Below, piece after piece: positions 21,032-31,767 of a stretch of DNA of 34,424 nucleotides (positions are counted from its first letter, which is position 1; each line of letters starts with the position of its first letter). The position numbers and the translations under genes were made by a program. The notes beneath the pieces are model-generated. The model saw nothing but the letters and a program-made list of their open reading frames with translations. It had not been told where the DNA came from and searched no databases. The stretch is taken from positions 1 to 34,424 of the forward strand of contig JNEM01006360.1 of the NCBI GenBank assembly GCA_000697335.1, written 5' to 3'. Origin of the DNA: Conidiobolus incongruus B7586 (lineage: Eukaryota; Entomophthoromycota; Entomophthoromycetes; Entomophthorales; Conidiobolaceae).

Positions 21032-21886
21032 ATGAGACTATTCAGCCAAAAGGAGAAAGAAGTGGAAAAGAAGGCTCAGTCAGTGAAGGATGCATCGTTA
21101 ACTGATCTCGAGAAGGGAGGAATCAGTATGGCAATGATCCCCATTGACGAGGAATTATTCGCTGTAGAACCCCAAATTGAAGAGCGCGTGACTTGGAGGA
21201 TGAAGGCGCGTGACTTTATTTGTTCGCCGAGGTTCCAATATACAATGTCCGGTTTGGTCGTTCTGAATTTAGCACTGAGTATCGGAGAATTCGTTATTAG
21301 TATTTTTACGGCTAAGGGTACTGTGAAAGAAGATAATGTAGACGAAATCGAGTTTGCTATATTATGAACCAATTTAAGTTTATTGAGTTTTTTCGTTTTG
21401 GAAGTTATCGTTCGTGCCGGTCTTATAGGATTTAAAATCTATTTTAAAGATGGTTGGAACGTACTGGATTTCTTTATAGTATCGGTATCCTGTTTGATCG
21501 AAGCAATGTACTTGGAGAACAGTTTCAAAGAACTGCAAAAGATCGTAACTGTTGCTATGGCTTTCCGTTTGTGGAACGCGCTCCGTATTGTTCACTTGAT
21601 CAGTCGTACTCTTGATAACCAGGAACAAGCGAGATTAGACGCTGCAAAAGATCAAAATAAAAAACTACAGAATGAATTGTCTGAGATTCAGCGCAAGAAC
21701 GAGCGTTTAAAGAAGGAGAGAGATAGACATCTCAGCAAAACCAAGAAGATGGAAAGAGAGTTGGAAATCATTCAAATCAAAACGATTAACTCATTTCAGC
21801 AGTCTTGGCAGAAGATTGTGCCACTGACAAGTACAGTTCAAATTAAATCAGGCTTAGTGAAAGATAAATCAATTACAAAAAAATAA
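21032..21886 (+). CDS. Hv1-like voltage-sensor-only channel with one in-frame TGA
   Basis: One uninterrupted reading frame of 285 codons, except for TGA at 21365-21367 (codon 112), encodes a protein built like the voltage-gated proton channel Hv1. It has a cytosolic N-terminus, S1 (about 71-92, LVVLNLALSIGEF), S2 (113-131, FFVLEVIVR), S3 (142-161, WNVLDFFIVSVSCLIEAM), S4 (169-191, FRLWNALRIV) and a C-terminal coiled coil (about 197-247) that would dimerise. Hv1 lets protons leave the cytosol on depolarisation. Against human Hv1, Glu153, Lys157 (as Arg), Asp174, Asp185 (as Glu), Arg205 and Arg211 are kept. However, the selectivity-filter Asp112 is Asn79 here, and Arg208 and Asn214 are Asn and His. 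The TGA falls at the human Tyr141 position at the start of S2; I found no intron that removes it. It may be a pseudogene, a disrupted allele, a sequence error or recoding. Confidence 0.72.
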
Positions 21887-21939
21887 AAATCAATTAATAA
21901 ATATGAATTAAATAATGCCCACTGAATATAGTTAATTTA

Positions 21940-24900
21940 TTAGTGAGAAAAATTGGATGAAATTGTTTTCGTTAAAGGATCGTATGTGGATGCAATTGAA
22001 AGTATGATATTGATATCCGAGGATTGAACCCTAATAACAATTAGTATTGTTATCATTTAAGTATCATTAATATGTATTTACCCTATAAAAGAAGCCAATG
22101 TAGTATTATCCCAAGTAGAGGCATCTTGATTCTCTCTAAGTACTGATGATAATAATATACTTTTGTAATACAACTGTCTCAATCGATCTTCCAAATATTG
22201 AACAACCTGACATCAACAATAAGTATCAAATTTAATCAATGTCAATCAATTATACTTACAGATTCTGAGGGCATTCCAAATTGCGACAATTGATGAGTTT
22301 CCTGTAAAGTTTCTTGAACGTGATCAGATGGAATGGATCTGAGTATAGATACCGATCTTCCAGGAGCTTGTCCAAATGACTGATTATGACTAAATAAATT
22401 TATGTTAATACCATTAAGTTATTTGAATAATAATGTATTACTTGGATTGGAAGCCATCATATTCGATTAAATGTGTTTGCCTAATTAATCATGATTATTT
22501 ATTACAAAGATATTTCTAATCATTTAAACTTACCAGGTATTTGTATCAGCAACGATACATACAGCTTTCTTAACTGGTTCGTCATAAGAAAACTAAAAAT
22601 TCATTATTAATTATAAATACTATAAAATATAATATCAGAATTACTTGAACAGAAGTTTTTAAATCATTCTCCAAACTATCAATAAAATCGAATCGAGGCA
22701 CACCCAACAATACGAAATCAGGTTTATAATGATTACAATAACTCGACATGAGTGATCTTCCATAAGATTTAGTGTACAAAAACTGAGCATCCGGAGTGAT
22801 CGCTAACTCTTCACTATCTGCTTGTTGCGATAGTTTGTTGTTTAAATTTGGTGGAAATATCTCTACCAATTGGCCTCTATAAACTATCATGAGTAAATTG
22901 GTGTATGTATTAAATTAATATGAAATTACTGAGGTAGTATAAATTCGATAAAATCTGAGCTATTTGTAAAACTATCGGTTGTTGGTGACGTCGTTTTAAC
23001 CTCGTCGACTTGATCTAATATTAAAAAAAGTGATAAATATCTAATAAATTATTAATAAAGTATAAATAAAATTACTAGATCTAGGTTCAGTATCTCTAAT
23101 CATATTACTTATACTCTGATTATTTTCAGAATTCTCATTATTATTCAAATCTTCTTGAGGATTGGAAAGATTAGACAATTCCAATCCCTTCGTGGACGAA
23201 TTGGAAGTGGGAGACTTTTTACCAGATAAAATGATGGAATTTTTATAGCCCACAGGTTCTAAATTTTTAAAATCCTCAATAGACCACTTTTCCGAACTAA
23301 GTACAATTTCGTTGCAGCGGATAAAATATGTGAGGATGAATAAAATCCGAGATACGAGATCGGAATCGGATCCTACAATGATTGTTCTACTGACTTGGGA
23401 GATACAGCCTACATTTCCGTATAAATCGCTGAGTTGAGCCCACAAAGGATTGTAAGACAGTTTTGTCTTGAGATCTTCTGTCTTATAAGAATTTGCAGGC
23501 ACTACTGGGACCCATGACAAATGATGACTCAGCACGTTAGAAATGAGTCCAGATATAAAATAATTAGTTTTCTTCGTATCGTAATTGGAAATAAGATAGG
23601 ATAATTCTTTAATCAAAGAATCTGTATATGTAGTGCGATTATGGGGTAGTGATAAAATATTTAACCATAGAGGCTCTTGAATTCTTGGTGTTGTGTACAA
23701 ACTGATTAATTCTTCACGAAATATATTTACCTGGTCCAATAAAGCTTGATTGCTCTGCAATTGAAAAGCATCTAAAAATACAGTTGCTGGCAAAGACGAT
23801 GAAGAGTATTTTGAATTAAATATCTATATCGAATACAAATTAAATAATATAAAAATATTAACATAAAAGAATCTTACAGAATTGCTGCCTGATACTGTGC
23901 CAACTGAAGATTTGGATTTGGCTGCAAATTCTCTAGAGATAATTTCCTTTGCTAAGGTGTACAATTTGTGAATTTTAATTTCTATCAAACTGTAATGAGA
24001 GTGTAAGAAATCGCGAAGGTGGCGATTAGTGCCAATATCGATGACGATACCAATAGAAAACATGGTATGTCTTGCACGTCGATTTATATTACCCTAAATT
24101 CAATTTAATATTATATAATAGAACTGTATATATTTGAATATATTACAAAGTCATCATGCTTGGTACTGGGTAAAGTGGTGGGGCTAAAAGCACCGTTTTC
24201 TAAACTAGTTCTGCCAGCTTTCTTCAGTCTCCTATCCAAGTGAATATTGTGGAATGACGATAAAGAACTTGCGACAGATGTGGATAAAACGTCGTGAATG
24301 TTTGAATCTTCTGAGTGGTCCGAATAGGCGATGTCGCTATTTTTGGATTCGTAGGATAGTGGATCGCCCAATTCTGCTAATGTTGAGTTCATATTATTGT
24401 CGAGATTATTGTTTATGGGAATTGATCTTATGGATTTGGATAATATTGCTTCAATTTCCGATGTGGTGAGTGAAAATAATAATGTTAATAGTAGCTGTGG
24501 TGTTGGTCCGTTAATTGTATGCAACTTGGTGGTAGTGCCCTTGAATGACATGGGTACTGTTCCAAACATCATATCTCCAATAGGTCCCAAATTATATCTG
24601 CGAGGGTTTCTTAAAGGTGACTTTTGAGTTGTTGGAAATGTGTTGGAGCTATTAATAGTTATTAAAACATTTTCATTAATAATATATAATTAATTCAAAT
24701 ACCTAATTTCTACATGAGCAGTATCGCCAGATTTAACATTTTCAATACTATTCGAGACCTGAGTTAACTGGTCCGAATCGAACAAAGCAGTTTTATTTTG
24801 GTCACCGGGATCTTGGCACACTAAAACTCTAATGTCTTGAGGTTTAAAACTTGGAACACACCATCTACCCCAGTAATTAGTCAATAATAATTAATTGAAT

Positions 24901-24992
24901 AGGATGAAGTACTTTTTAGGTTCTAATAGATTTAAACTTGAACTGACTTCTGTTGGCTTTACTTCATTACTTTTAAATATTTTTTGCCACAT
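21940..24992 (-). CDS. LST4: Folliculin-interacting protein homologue (FNIP/Lst4), twelve exons
   Basis: Exons on the minus strand (24913-24992, 24703-24864, 24147-24648, 23878-24093, 23076-23823, 22930-23014, 22645-22876, 22534-22592, 22442-22480, 22260-22389, 22082-22206, 21940-22030) join in frame to 822 residues (yeast Lst4 828). Family blocks, in order, are PQDIRVLVCQDPG (longin start), IGDMMFGTVPMSFKGTTTKLH, RRARHTMFSIGIV, YNPLWAQLSDLYG, RTIIVGSDSDLVSRILFIL and TYFIRCNEIV (DENN core), GRSLMSSYCNHYKPDFVLLG, AVCIVADTNTW and SSDINIILSIAS at the C-terminus. FNIP/Lst4 pairs with folliculin/Lst7 as a GAP for Rag/Gtr GTPases at the lysosome or vacuole, coupling amino acids to TORC1. Introns are 48-61 nt. 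At exon 7 a nearer upstream AG would give an immediate stop, so the acceptor ending at 22877 is used. Divergent low-complexity linkers are Ser/Asn rich. Confidence 0.9.
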
Positions 24993-27900
24993 TATTGATT
25001 AATTTTATTTTATAAGATTTATTATTAAAAAATAAAGTATCAAAAATAATATTATCTTGAACAAATATTAATCAATTAAATATCTTAATTTAGTATGGGA
25101 ATTTTAATGATTTAACCCTTTTAATAAATTGCATTTAATTAATTTGACAACTAAACATTGATTAATAAAATTTAATCAAGTTTTAAATATGAATCTTTTA
25201 ATATGCTTATATAAACATTACCATTTAATAACATTTAATAAATATGGGATATTGCATACCAGTAAGATGCATATAACCCAAACATCTTTTTCTTGGGATT
25301 GATTACAGAATATCTTTAAGGAATTATTGTAAAAGGTGGTATGATAACAATTGATCAAGTGTCAATATTATTCAATTTTTTTACAATTGCATTATAATTG
25401 AAGTTGTTAACAAATACCAATTGATAAATATTAACAATCTACTAATAGCATAATTAAATGAAATATATTAAAATTCAAGTCAGACTTAAAATAATAAATG
25501 AATAATGATAATGACTCGATACTGATTATGATTATTATTATTATTATATTTCCTCCAATATCAAAATGATTAATATTTTCAAATTTTTCAAATATACTAT
25601 TATAGATATTGACGATTATTATTCCATAGTTTATCATATTTTCAACAATACTTGATACAATCAAAATTTATTCAATGAATTATTGACTTATTTCTGTTTT
25701 GAATTAACAGTTCCTTATAGTACTGGATTACTGATTATATACAACTTTTACAATTAATATTTTTTTATTTTTGGTTTAATATTTATAAATTAATTAGATA
25801 TATTATTAGAGCAATGATATGAAAATTTTCAATTTGTATAACCCTGATTGAGTTTGACTAATTACAAGTCACAAATATAATTTTTCATTTTAAAAGGTTT
25901 AAAATCATATCCAAATATAAACAGTTTATAGTAATAAAAAGTAACAAAAGAAAAAACCATTAAAATCAAAGATATACATCAATTATCTTAGTATTAAAGA
26001 AAATTTTACAAATTCTAATATATAATTAAGCTCCATATAATATCAATATTAAAAAATTATCAAGGATTTTTAAAATACACTCAGCTGAGTGATGATAGGA
26101 TAATATTACATAATTTGATGGTAATACTTATTATCAAGCTTGTCTAAAGTTGATTAATTTTGATCACATTTGTTTATGTCTTGTATGAAGTTTAATGATC
26201 TTAAGAGGGTAAGCTCTAACATTGGTTTTCGAAGACTGGCTTAATTGACTGTTAATTAGTAAAAAATATGCTTCTAGCAGCATTGATATTTTGATTGATT
26301 TATATATATATATATAATTAAGGGCATTTTAAAGCCTTGGTTGTTATAAGTTATATATACAAATAAAAAAATATCCTATATTTTGATTACATCATATTTA
26401 TCATAGTTGATTACATTTTATCTAAGGTGTTTTTTATTCATCCAAACTTTGTTTAAATTTATAATATAATTATTTTGATATTGTTTTCATATTTTTCCCT
26501 CAATACTGTTATTTATTTTTCTTATTGACTTTTGAGTCTTATATTTTTAAAATAAGACAATATAATATTAATCAATTATTAATTAATTAAATACTTTATA
26601 TTTCTTATTTATAAGGTTTTTAACATTTGTTATGTTTTTAGTAATATCTCTTATATAGTTCTTTATATAAATTTTACTTTTAAGATTAATTGGTATATAG
26701 CTTATAAACACCTTTATTAAAACTAAGAGCTAGTGTTATTGATTTTATTGCACTTGGAAACTTGGTTATCATTATTAATTTTATATAGGATTAAAATAAA
26801 TTGATAAGTTTTATTATATATTAATTATTTAATATAATAATTATAATTTACCTTTTTTATCAATTGTTTTAATTATCCAAATCAATTTATATTTTGAACA
26901 CATTAGATAGAAAATAATTACAGTTTTATAATATTTACTCCTATTTATTATAAGGTGTTTTTAATGCTCATTGATTTTTATTTTGAAGCTATTTTAACCT
27001 AAGAATCTAGTTTTTAGTTTTATAATATAAAATATATATTTTTTAACTCAATGAGTAATTAATTAAAGTTTATTGTGTTAAATTATTTTATAGATTTTGG
27101 AGTTAAATCAAAAATTGGAAATATATTGATTCTTTTTTGCTTTTCTTTTGAGTTTTTTGCTCCTTTCTTTTTTATTATATATTATTTTTTCAATGGATTT
27201 TATTTGGTTTTGATTTAATTTTTACCAAATATCAATTGTTGCTTTTTGTTAATAAATAATTATAAATTTTACCCAGACTATTGATATGTTTCCTTGTTAA
27301 AATATTATTTTGGAATGTTGATTTGAGAATTAGAAGTTTCATATTTATTTTTCTGAAATTTAATTTAGAAAACTTGTATTATATTAAAAAACTTATTTTT
27401 ACAAGTAATATTGGCATTTTTAAATATTTCATTTATATATTTATTTTTAATAACTCTCAAAAACCATAATATGTGTATTAAAGTATTGATCCAATATCTT
27501 AAATGATTTTATATTCAAGCAACATTTTATAAGGTATTAGGCTTGTTGATTAAGATCTTGATTTTGATATTATAACACTGTTTATATAGAATATTTTGCT
27601 ATCTTTAAATTAAATACTACTTTACCTTGGATTAAAGAATTATCCAATATTGAAAATTGAGTAAAGCCTGAATCCACTTTGAGCTTATATGGTTTTAACT
27701 TTTAGCTTCGTCTCAATATTTAAGATTGGTTAATTTGGTTGAAATTTGTTCATGCAATTTGGAGGCAAAATACAGCTAAAATCATCTGTGTTTGACTAAA
27801 AATGGCAAAAATGAATTTAGTGCTCTAATATCTAAAACTAAATATCATTGTAAAGTAATATCCAAATATCTATGCTGCAAGCGACAGCTTATCCAAGCCT

Positions 27901-28883
27901 TGGTTAAATATTTATAGGCATGCTCAGAATCAATGGAAATTCTGGTTACGGATTTAAATATCAATCTTAATTTTTAGCTTTATCCATTTTATATTATTTA
28001 ATTTAATTCTAGTTTATGCTAAAATATATAAATTTTACTATACATTATTACTTTAAAATATTTTAAAGTGGTTAATATAATTTAATATTATACATTGATT
28101 AATTATCTAACATAAATTGATAATTGTAAATTAATATTATTTCAATCTTTAAATGTACAAAAAGATCCCATAATAATAATTAAGTAAAATTAACTTAAAA
28201 AAGATAAAGCCTAAATATTAAAACTAAACCATAATTTAGGATCCAATAATTTTGATTTTAACTAATTAAATTTAAATGATAAGATCACTATTAAAATTAA
28301 ATTTGGACACTCGTAACTATATCAATCACTTTAGGTAATTTTGTTTTCATTTGTAAAATCTTAATTTTTAAATTAAAACATTCTTCAACTATATTTTAAT
28401 ACATCAACCAGTTTTTTTGTTCATTTAATGTATAATAATCTATTCAACCACTCTAAGTATACTTTATTAAATGATCTATACTTTCAATCTCATTTTAATT
28501 CATTTTTGATATATTACAAAATTTTCAATCAATTATCGACATAGCAGAGTGTAAACAATTATCTTCAATCTAATAACTTTAATTGTGTATTATTTTAACA
28601 TAAGTATTAGAATTTGAGAAATGTTGAAACCTCAATTATATAATGATATTCTATTATAATTGATATTAATTAATTATGTCATATCGATATAAATGAATGT
28701 TCAATCTTAATTACCTTTTAACTTTTCTTCCAAATTCATAATTCCAAACCACGATTAATAAAATTGAATTTAAATTTAATATAAATTCATTAACTTTTTT
28801 CATTTCAATTTAGAATTAATTTAAATACTGCGTACTTAATATCCTCAACCAAACATTTTCAAAATTTTTTTCACGCAAACTCT
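24993..28883. other. Long AT-rich intergenic region (3.9 kb)
   Basis: No gene can be supported. The sequence is A/T-rich, with a (TA)8 run at 26301-26316 and an ATT run near 25530-25547. Bases 26400-27700 are unusually T-rich on the + strand. Bases about 27700-27950 have more balanced composition. Both look like decayed sequence of unknown origin and resemble no family I can name. Frames at 25431-25664 and 27281-27469 are low-complexity. The left end must carry the FNIP/Lst4 promoter, the right end that of the HAD gene. Confidence 0.5.
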
Positions 28884-30276
28884 ATGAATCTTACAATCTC
28901 TAATACTTCTTTACCACAAATTTTGGCGGAGGTAAATTTCATCAAGATAAATTTAATAAAATTACTTAATTATTGATTAGGGCGAACCTAATAACAATAC
29001 GAACCCAAGCAGAAAAAACCATTCCAATTCGGACCCTAAAGTAATTTTAAAACCTTACCTTATTAATAACAATTATTTTAATATAGCTTTAGCCAAAAGG
29101 ATTTCAAGTCAAACAAGGCCACAAAAAAGTTGAGCTTGAAGTAAATATATAAATTTATTGAATTACTATTATTTTAATTTTTTTAGAGTATTACTAATTT
29201 AGTTAATAATCTCCATATTGATTCCGACCCTAATTCAAATGTATTTATTCTGAGTTGTTTGTTTTATTTAGAGTATTAATTTGTGTTTTTAGGATAGCTT
29301 TCATTCATCTAGATCTCCTAATACATATACTGGACAACAAGTAATTTGTTTTTAATTTATATTTTAATATAATTATTTGAATAATCTTAGAAACTAACAA
29401 TTTTTATTAGCCTTATATTATCCCTAAATGGCCTAATGATCCAGTAATTTAAATTTATAAAATATAAAAAGTTTTGAAAATTAACGTAAATATTATTGAC
29501 TTTAGGAAACAATATCCAAAGTAGAACAAAATATGATGAAAGCTCAACAAAAGAGAATTCCCATTTTATTAGTATTTGATTTGAATGGAGTATTGGTAAA
29601 ACGCAGTGGAAATAAATACAAAACCATCTTTTTACGCCCTCACATTCACGAACTTGTCGAATTTGCTATGAAAAACTTTTACGTGATGAGTTGGACTACT
29701 GCAAAACCCGTTAATTCCGATAAAATTATTGATGTAGCTTTTGGTCCTTATAGGCCGTACCTTGTAAGCAATTTAACGAGACTACACTGCGAAATTTTAG
29801 GCGACTATTATCAAAATCCGGAAACCATCAAAGATTTGACAGTTATCTGGAATCACGAATTTAAAACCAATCCCAATGAAATATTGAAAACGTTACCATC
29901 TCCACCTACTCAAAAAGTATTTAAAGATATATATTTGAAAGAAATTAACCAAATACCGGACGAAAGGACAAGGCAACTCTATTTGGGTATTGACACCAGT
30001 TCTAATACTATCCCACTACAATTCGACGCTTCCAACACGATATTGATAGACGATTCACCTGAGAAAGCTAAAAATCAGCCAAATAATTACATCCAAATTC
30101 CAGAGTATAAAGGAAACAAATATAACGAGTCGGACAAAAGTTTACTCGGTTTAAAATGGTATCTAAGTGATATGATAGATTATTATAATAGAGAATCCAA
30201 AAAATGCGAATCTGAAGGTATAGAATTTCAATTTTCAGTATTAGATTATATCAAAGCTCACCGTGTTATTTTTTAA
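28884..30276 (+). CDS. FCP1/NIF-homology HAD-family protein with a DLNG active-site motif
   Basis: Exons 28884-28931, 28981-29040, 29093-29140, 29187-29240, 29293-29340, 29411-29443 and 29506-30276 give 353 residues. Residues 1-97 are polar and disordered, encoded by six exons of 33-60 nt; all six introns fall between codons. The FCP1-homology domain follows: LLVFDLNGVLV (nucleophile Asp122), VMSWTTAKP (motif II) and ILIDDSPEKA (Asp279-Asp280, metal site). FCP1/SCP phosphatases normally carry DxDx(T/V), where the second Asp is the general acid. Here it is Asn (DLNG), a variant I recall in other fungal and plant NIF-like proteins of unknown role. Phosphatase activity, if kept, is expected to be weak. 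In introns 2 and 5 an upstream AG (29086, 29390) would bring in a stop, so the later AG was chosen. Substrate unknown. Confidence 0.8.
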
Positions 30277-31025
30277 TATTGATATATTTTTTAATTTGAA
30301 ATGCTATAAATAAATCTTAGAATTGCTATTAACTAATTGATATGTTTAATTTATTCTTAATTATTGAGAAATGAACTATAAATTCCAAATATAGCATGTT
30401 ATTACCATATTTCATTTATATTATCAATTATTTTAAACCAAATACCAAATTATACTTTTTTGAATTTATCAATCATTAAATTTCAAAATTTTATAACAAT
30501 TGATTAGCATTAAAAAATTCTTTCAATATATCTAAATAATATTGCCAACCATACCAAATACAGTATAGTCTCTGTTAGAATATATTAAATTGAAATCTAA
30601 CAATAGTGAGAAAAAAATTGAATTTATTAAAATTGTTAATAAAGTGAGATGAATTTTAAAAGTATTAATTTTAATATAAAATCAAAAAATAATATTTGAA
30701 ACATGATGTAATAATGATTAAATAAAAAATTTGAATGTATAAAGTATAAAACTCGTTAATATAACTGTGTAAAAGTTTATATATCGCACATTTAAAGATA
30801 TTGATATCATATTTAAGATTTGGGCAACCTTATTAACACACTATAAAATTATTACTATCAATAAACTAAGGAAATTGTTAATATTATTAACTGTTTCCGA
30901 CACACCTCAAAGCCCCTCACAATAAATTATCCCAAAACTATAATAAATTTTGATTAAATTTCTAAAATAAAAATAGTTTAATTTATTTTTCGAGGTTTAT
31001 AATATATCAGATAGTTTCGTCTCAA
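30277..31025. other. Convergent spacer between the HAD gene and TOM22
   Basis: This 749-bp AT-rich 3'-to-3' region shows no ORF or RNA. A short less AT-rich stretch near 30893-30922 has no recognisable content. Confidence 0.6.
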
Positions 31026-31488
31026 TTATTGTTGGGTTTGTTCTGGATGAGGTTGCTAAAAATAGTAAAATAAATAAATTTTGAAAAATATAGTGTGAAA
31101 AAATATTTACCTGGGCACTTGGGTCAACACCTTGAGGGTACTGACCACTTCTCATCAACAATTCCTGGTCCTTCTCGTAGGCGATCATCAGGGGTAAAAG
31201 AACAACAAAAGCACTTGTACTCAACACCCAACCAGTCTTACCCAAGATTGAGAAAGCGGTGTGAACTCCGTTATAAACTGATGAGAAAGTTCTAGAAATA
31301 GCCAAACGTTGGTTGGGAGGGATAATATCTTTAAGAGCGTAAATTCTGTCCATAAGGGTTTCGTCGTCGAATTCTTCATCTTCATCGTCATCGGTGTATT
31401 GGTCGTCGTCGGTATACTCTTCTTCAACATCTTCAACAACTACTTTATCGGCTTTTTGGTTGGTGGGGATTTCTTTTAAAATAACCAT
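31026..31488 (-). CDS. TOM22: Mitochondrial import receptor subunit TOM22
   Basis: Two exons (31111-31488 and 31026-31055, intron of 55 nt) encode 135 residues. TOM22 is the central receptor of the outer-membrane TOM complex. Its acidic cytosolic domain binds presequences handed over by TOM20, and it ties TOM40 pores together. Visible are the acidic segment (about 19-44, rich in Asp/Glu), the conserved ALKDIIPPNQR helix (51-61), a single membrane segment (about 84-104, GKTGWVLSTSAFVVLLPLMIA) and a short intermembrane-space tail ending in PEQTQQ. The membrane segment and the helix before it match the family well. The last exon encodes only ten codons including the stop. Length is slightly below yeast Tom22 (152). 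Confidence 0.92.
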
Positions 31489-31767
31489 TATGACAGTTTA
31501 ATAGGAATAATATATATTAAGTCTTATTTTAAGTTTATTGATTGAATCTAAATCGGAAATACTTAATCTCAATTTTTAAAATCTACAATTATGGGATATT
31601 ATTAATTTCTAATATTAATTTGATAAAAAAACAACACTACATAGTTTTAACTCAATCTTTAACTTAGATTTAATATTAAGAAAATTAAAAAACAACAATA
31701 AATTATTATATATAGATATAATTAAATTATAGAATCTAACAATTATTAAATATTTAAATTATAAATA
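31489..31767. promoter_or_regulatory. Shared divergent promoter region TOM22 / UTP13
   Basis: Only 279 bp separate the start codons of two housekeeping genes facing away from each other. The sequence is almost pure A/T with no clear TATA box or factor site that can be told from background. A bidirectional promoter is inferred from spacing alone. Confidence 0.5.

Noticed and set aside
21338-21378. A short intron removing the TGA of the Hv1-like gene
   Set aside because: The 41-nt stretch has GT and AG ends but its removal shifts the frame; the alternative donor at 21318 with the same acceptor also fails. It would also be shorter than every other intron here.
25805-25860. C/D-box snoRNA, from ATGATAT and CTGA motifs
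   Set aside because: Both boxes are short and expected by chance in such AT-rich DNA; no terminal stem or guide match could be shown.
27060-27250. A second Tc1/mariner copy on the minus strand, from a faint DLTP reading
   Set aside because: The resemblance to the family's SPDLNPIE motif is only a few residues in low-complexity sequence, with no inverted repeats and no other transposase block nearby.
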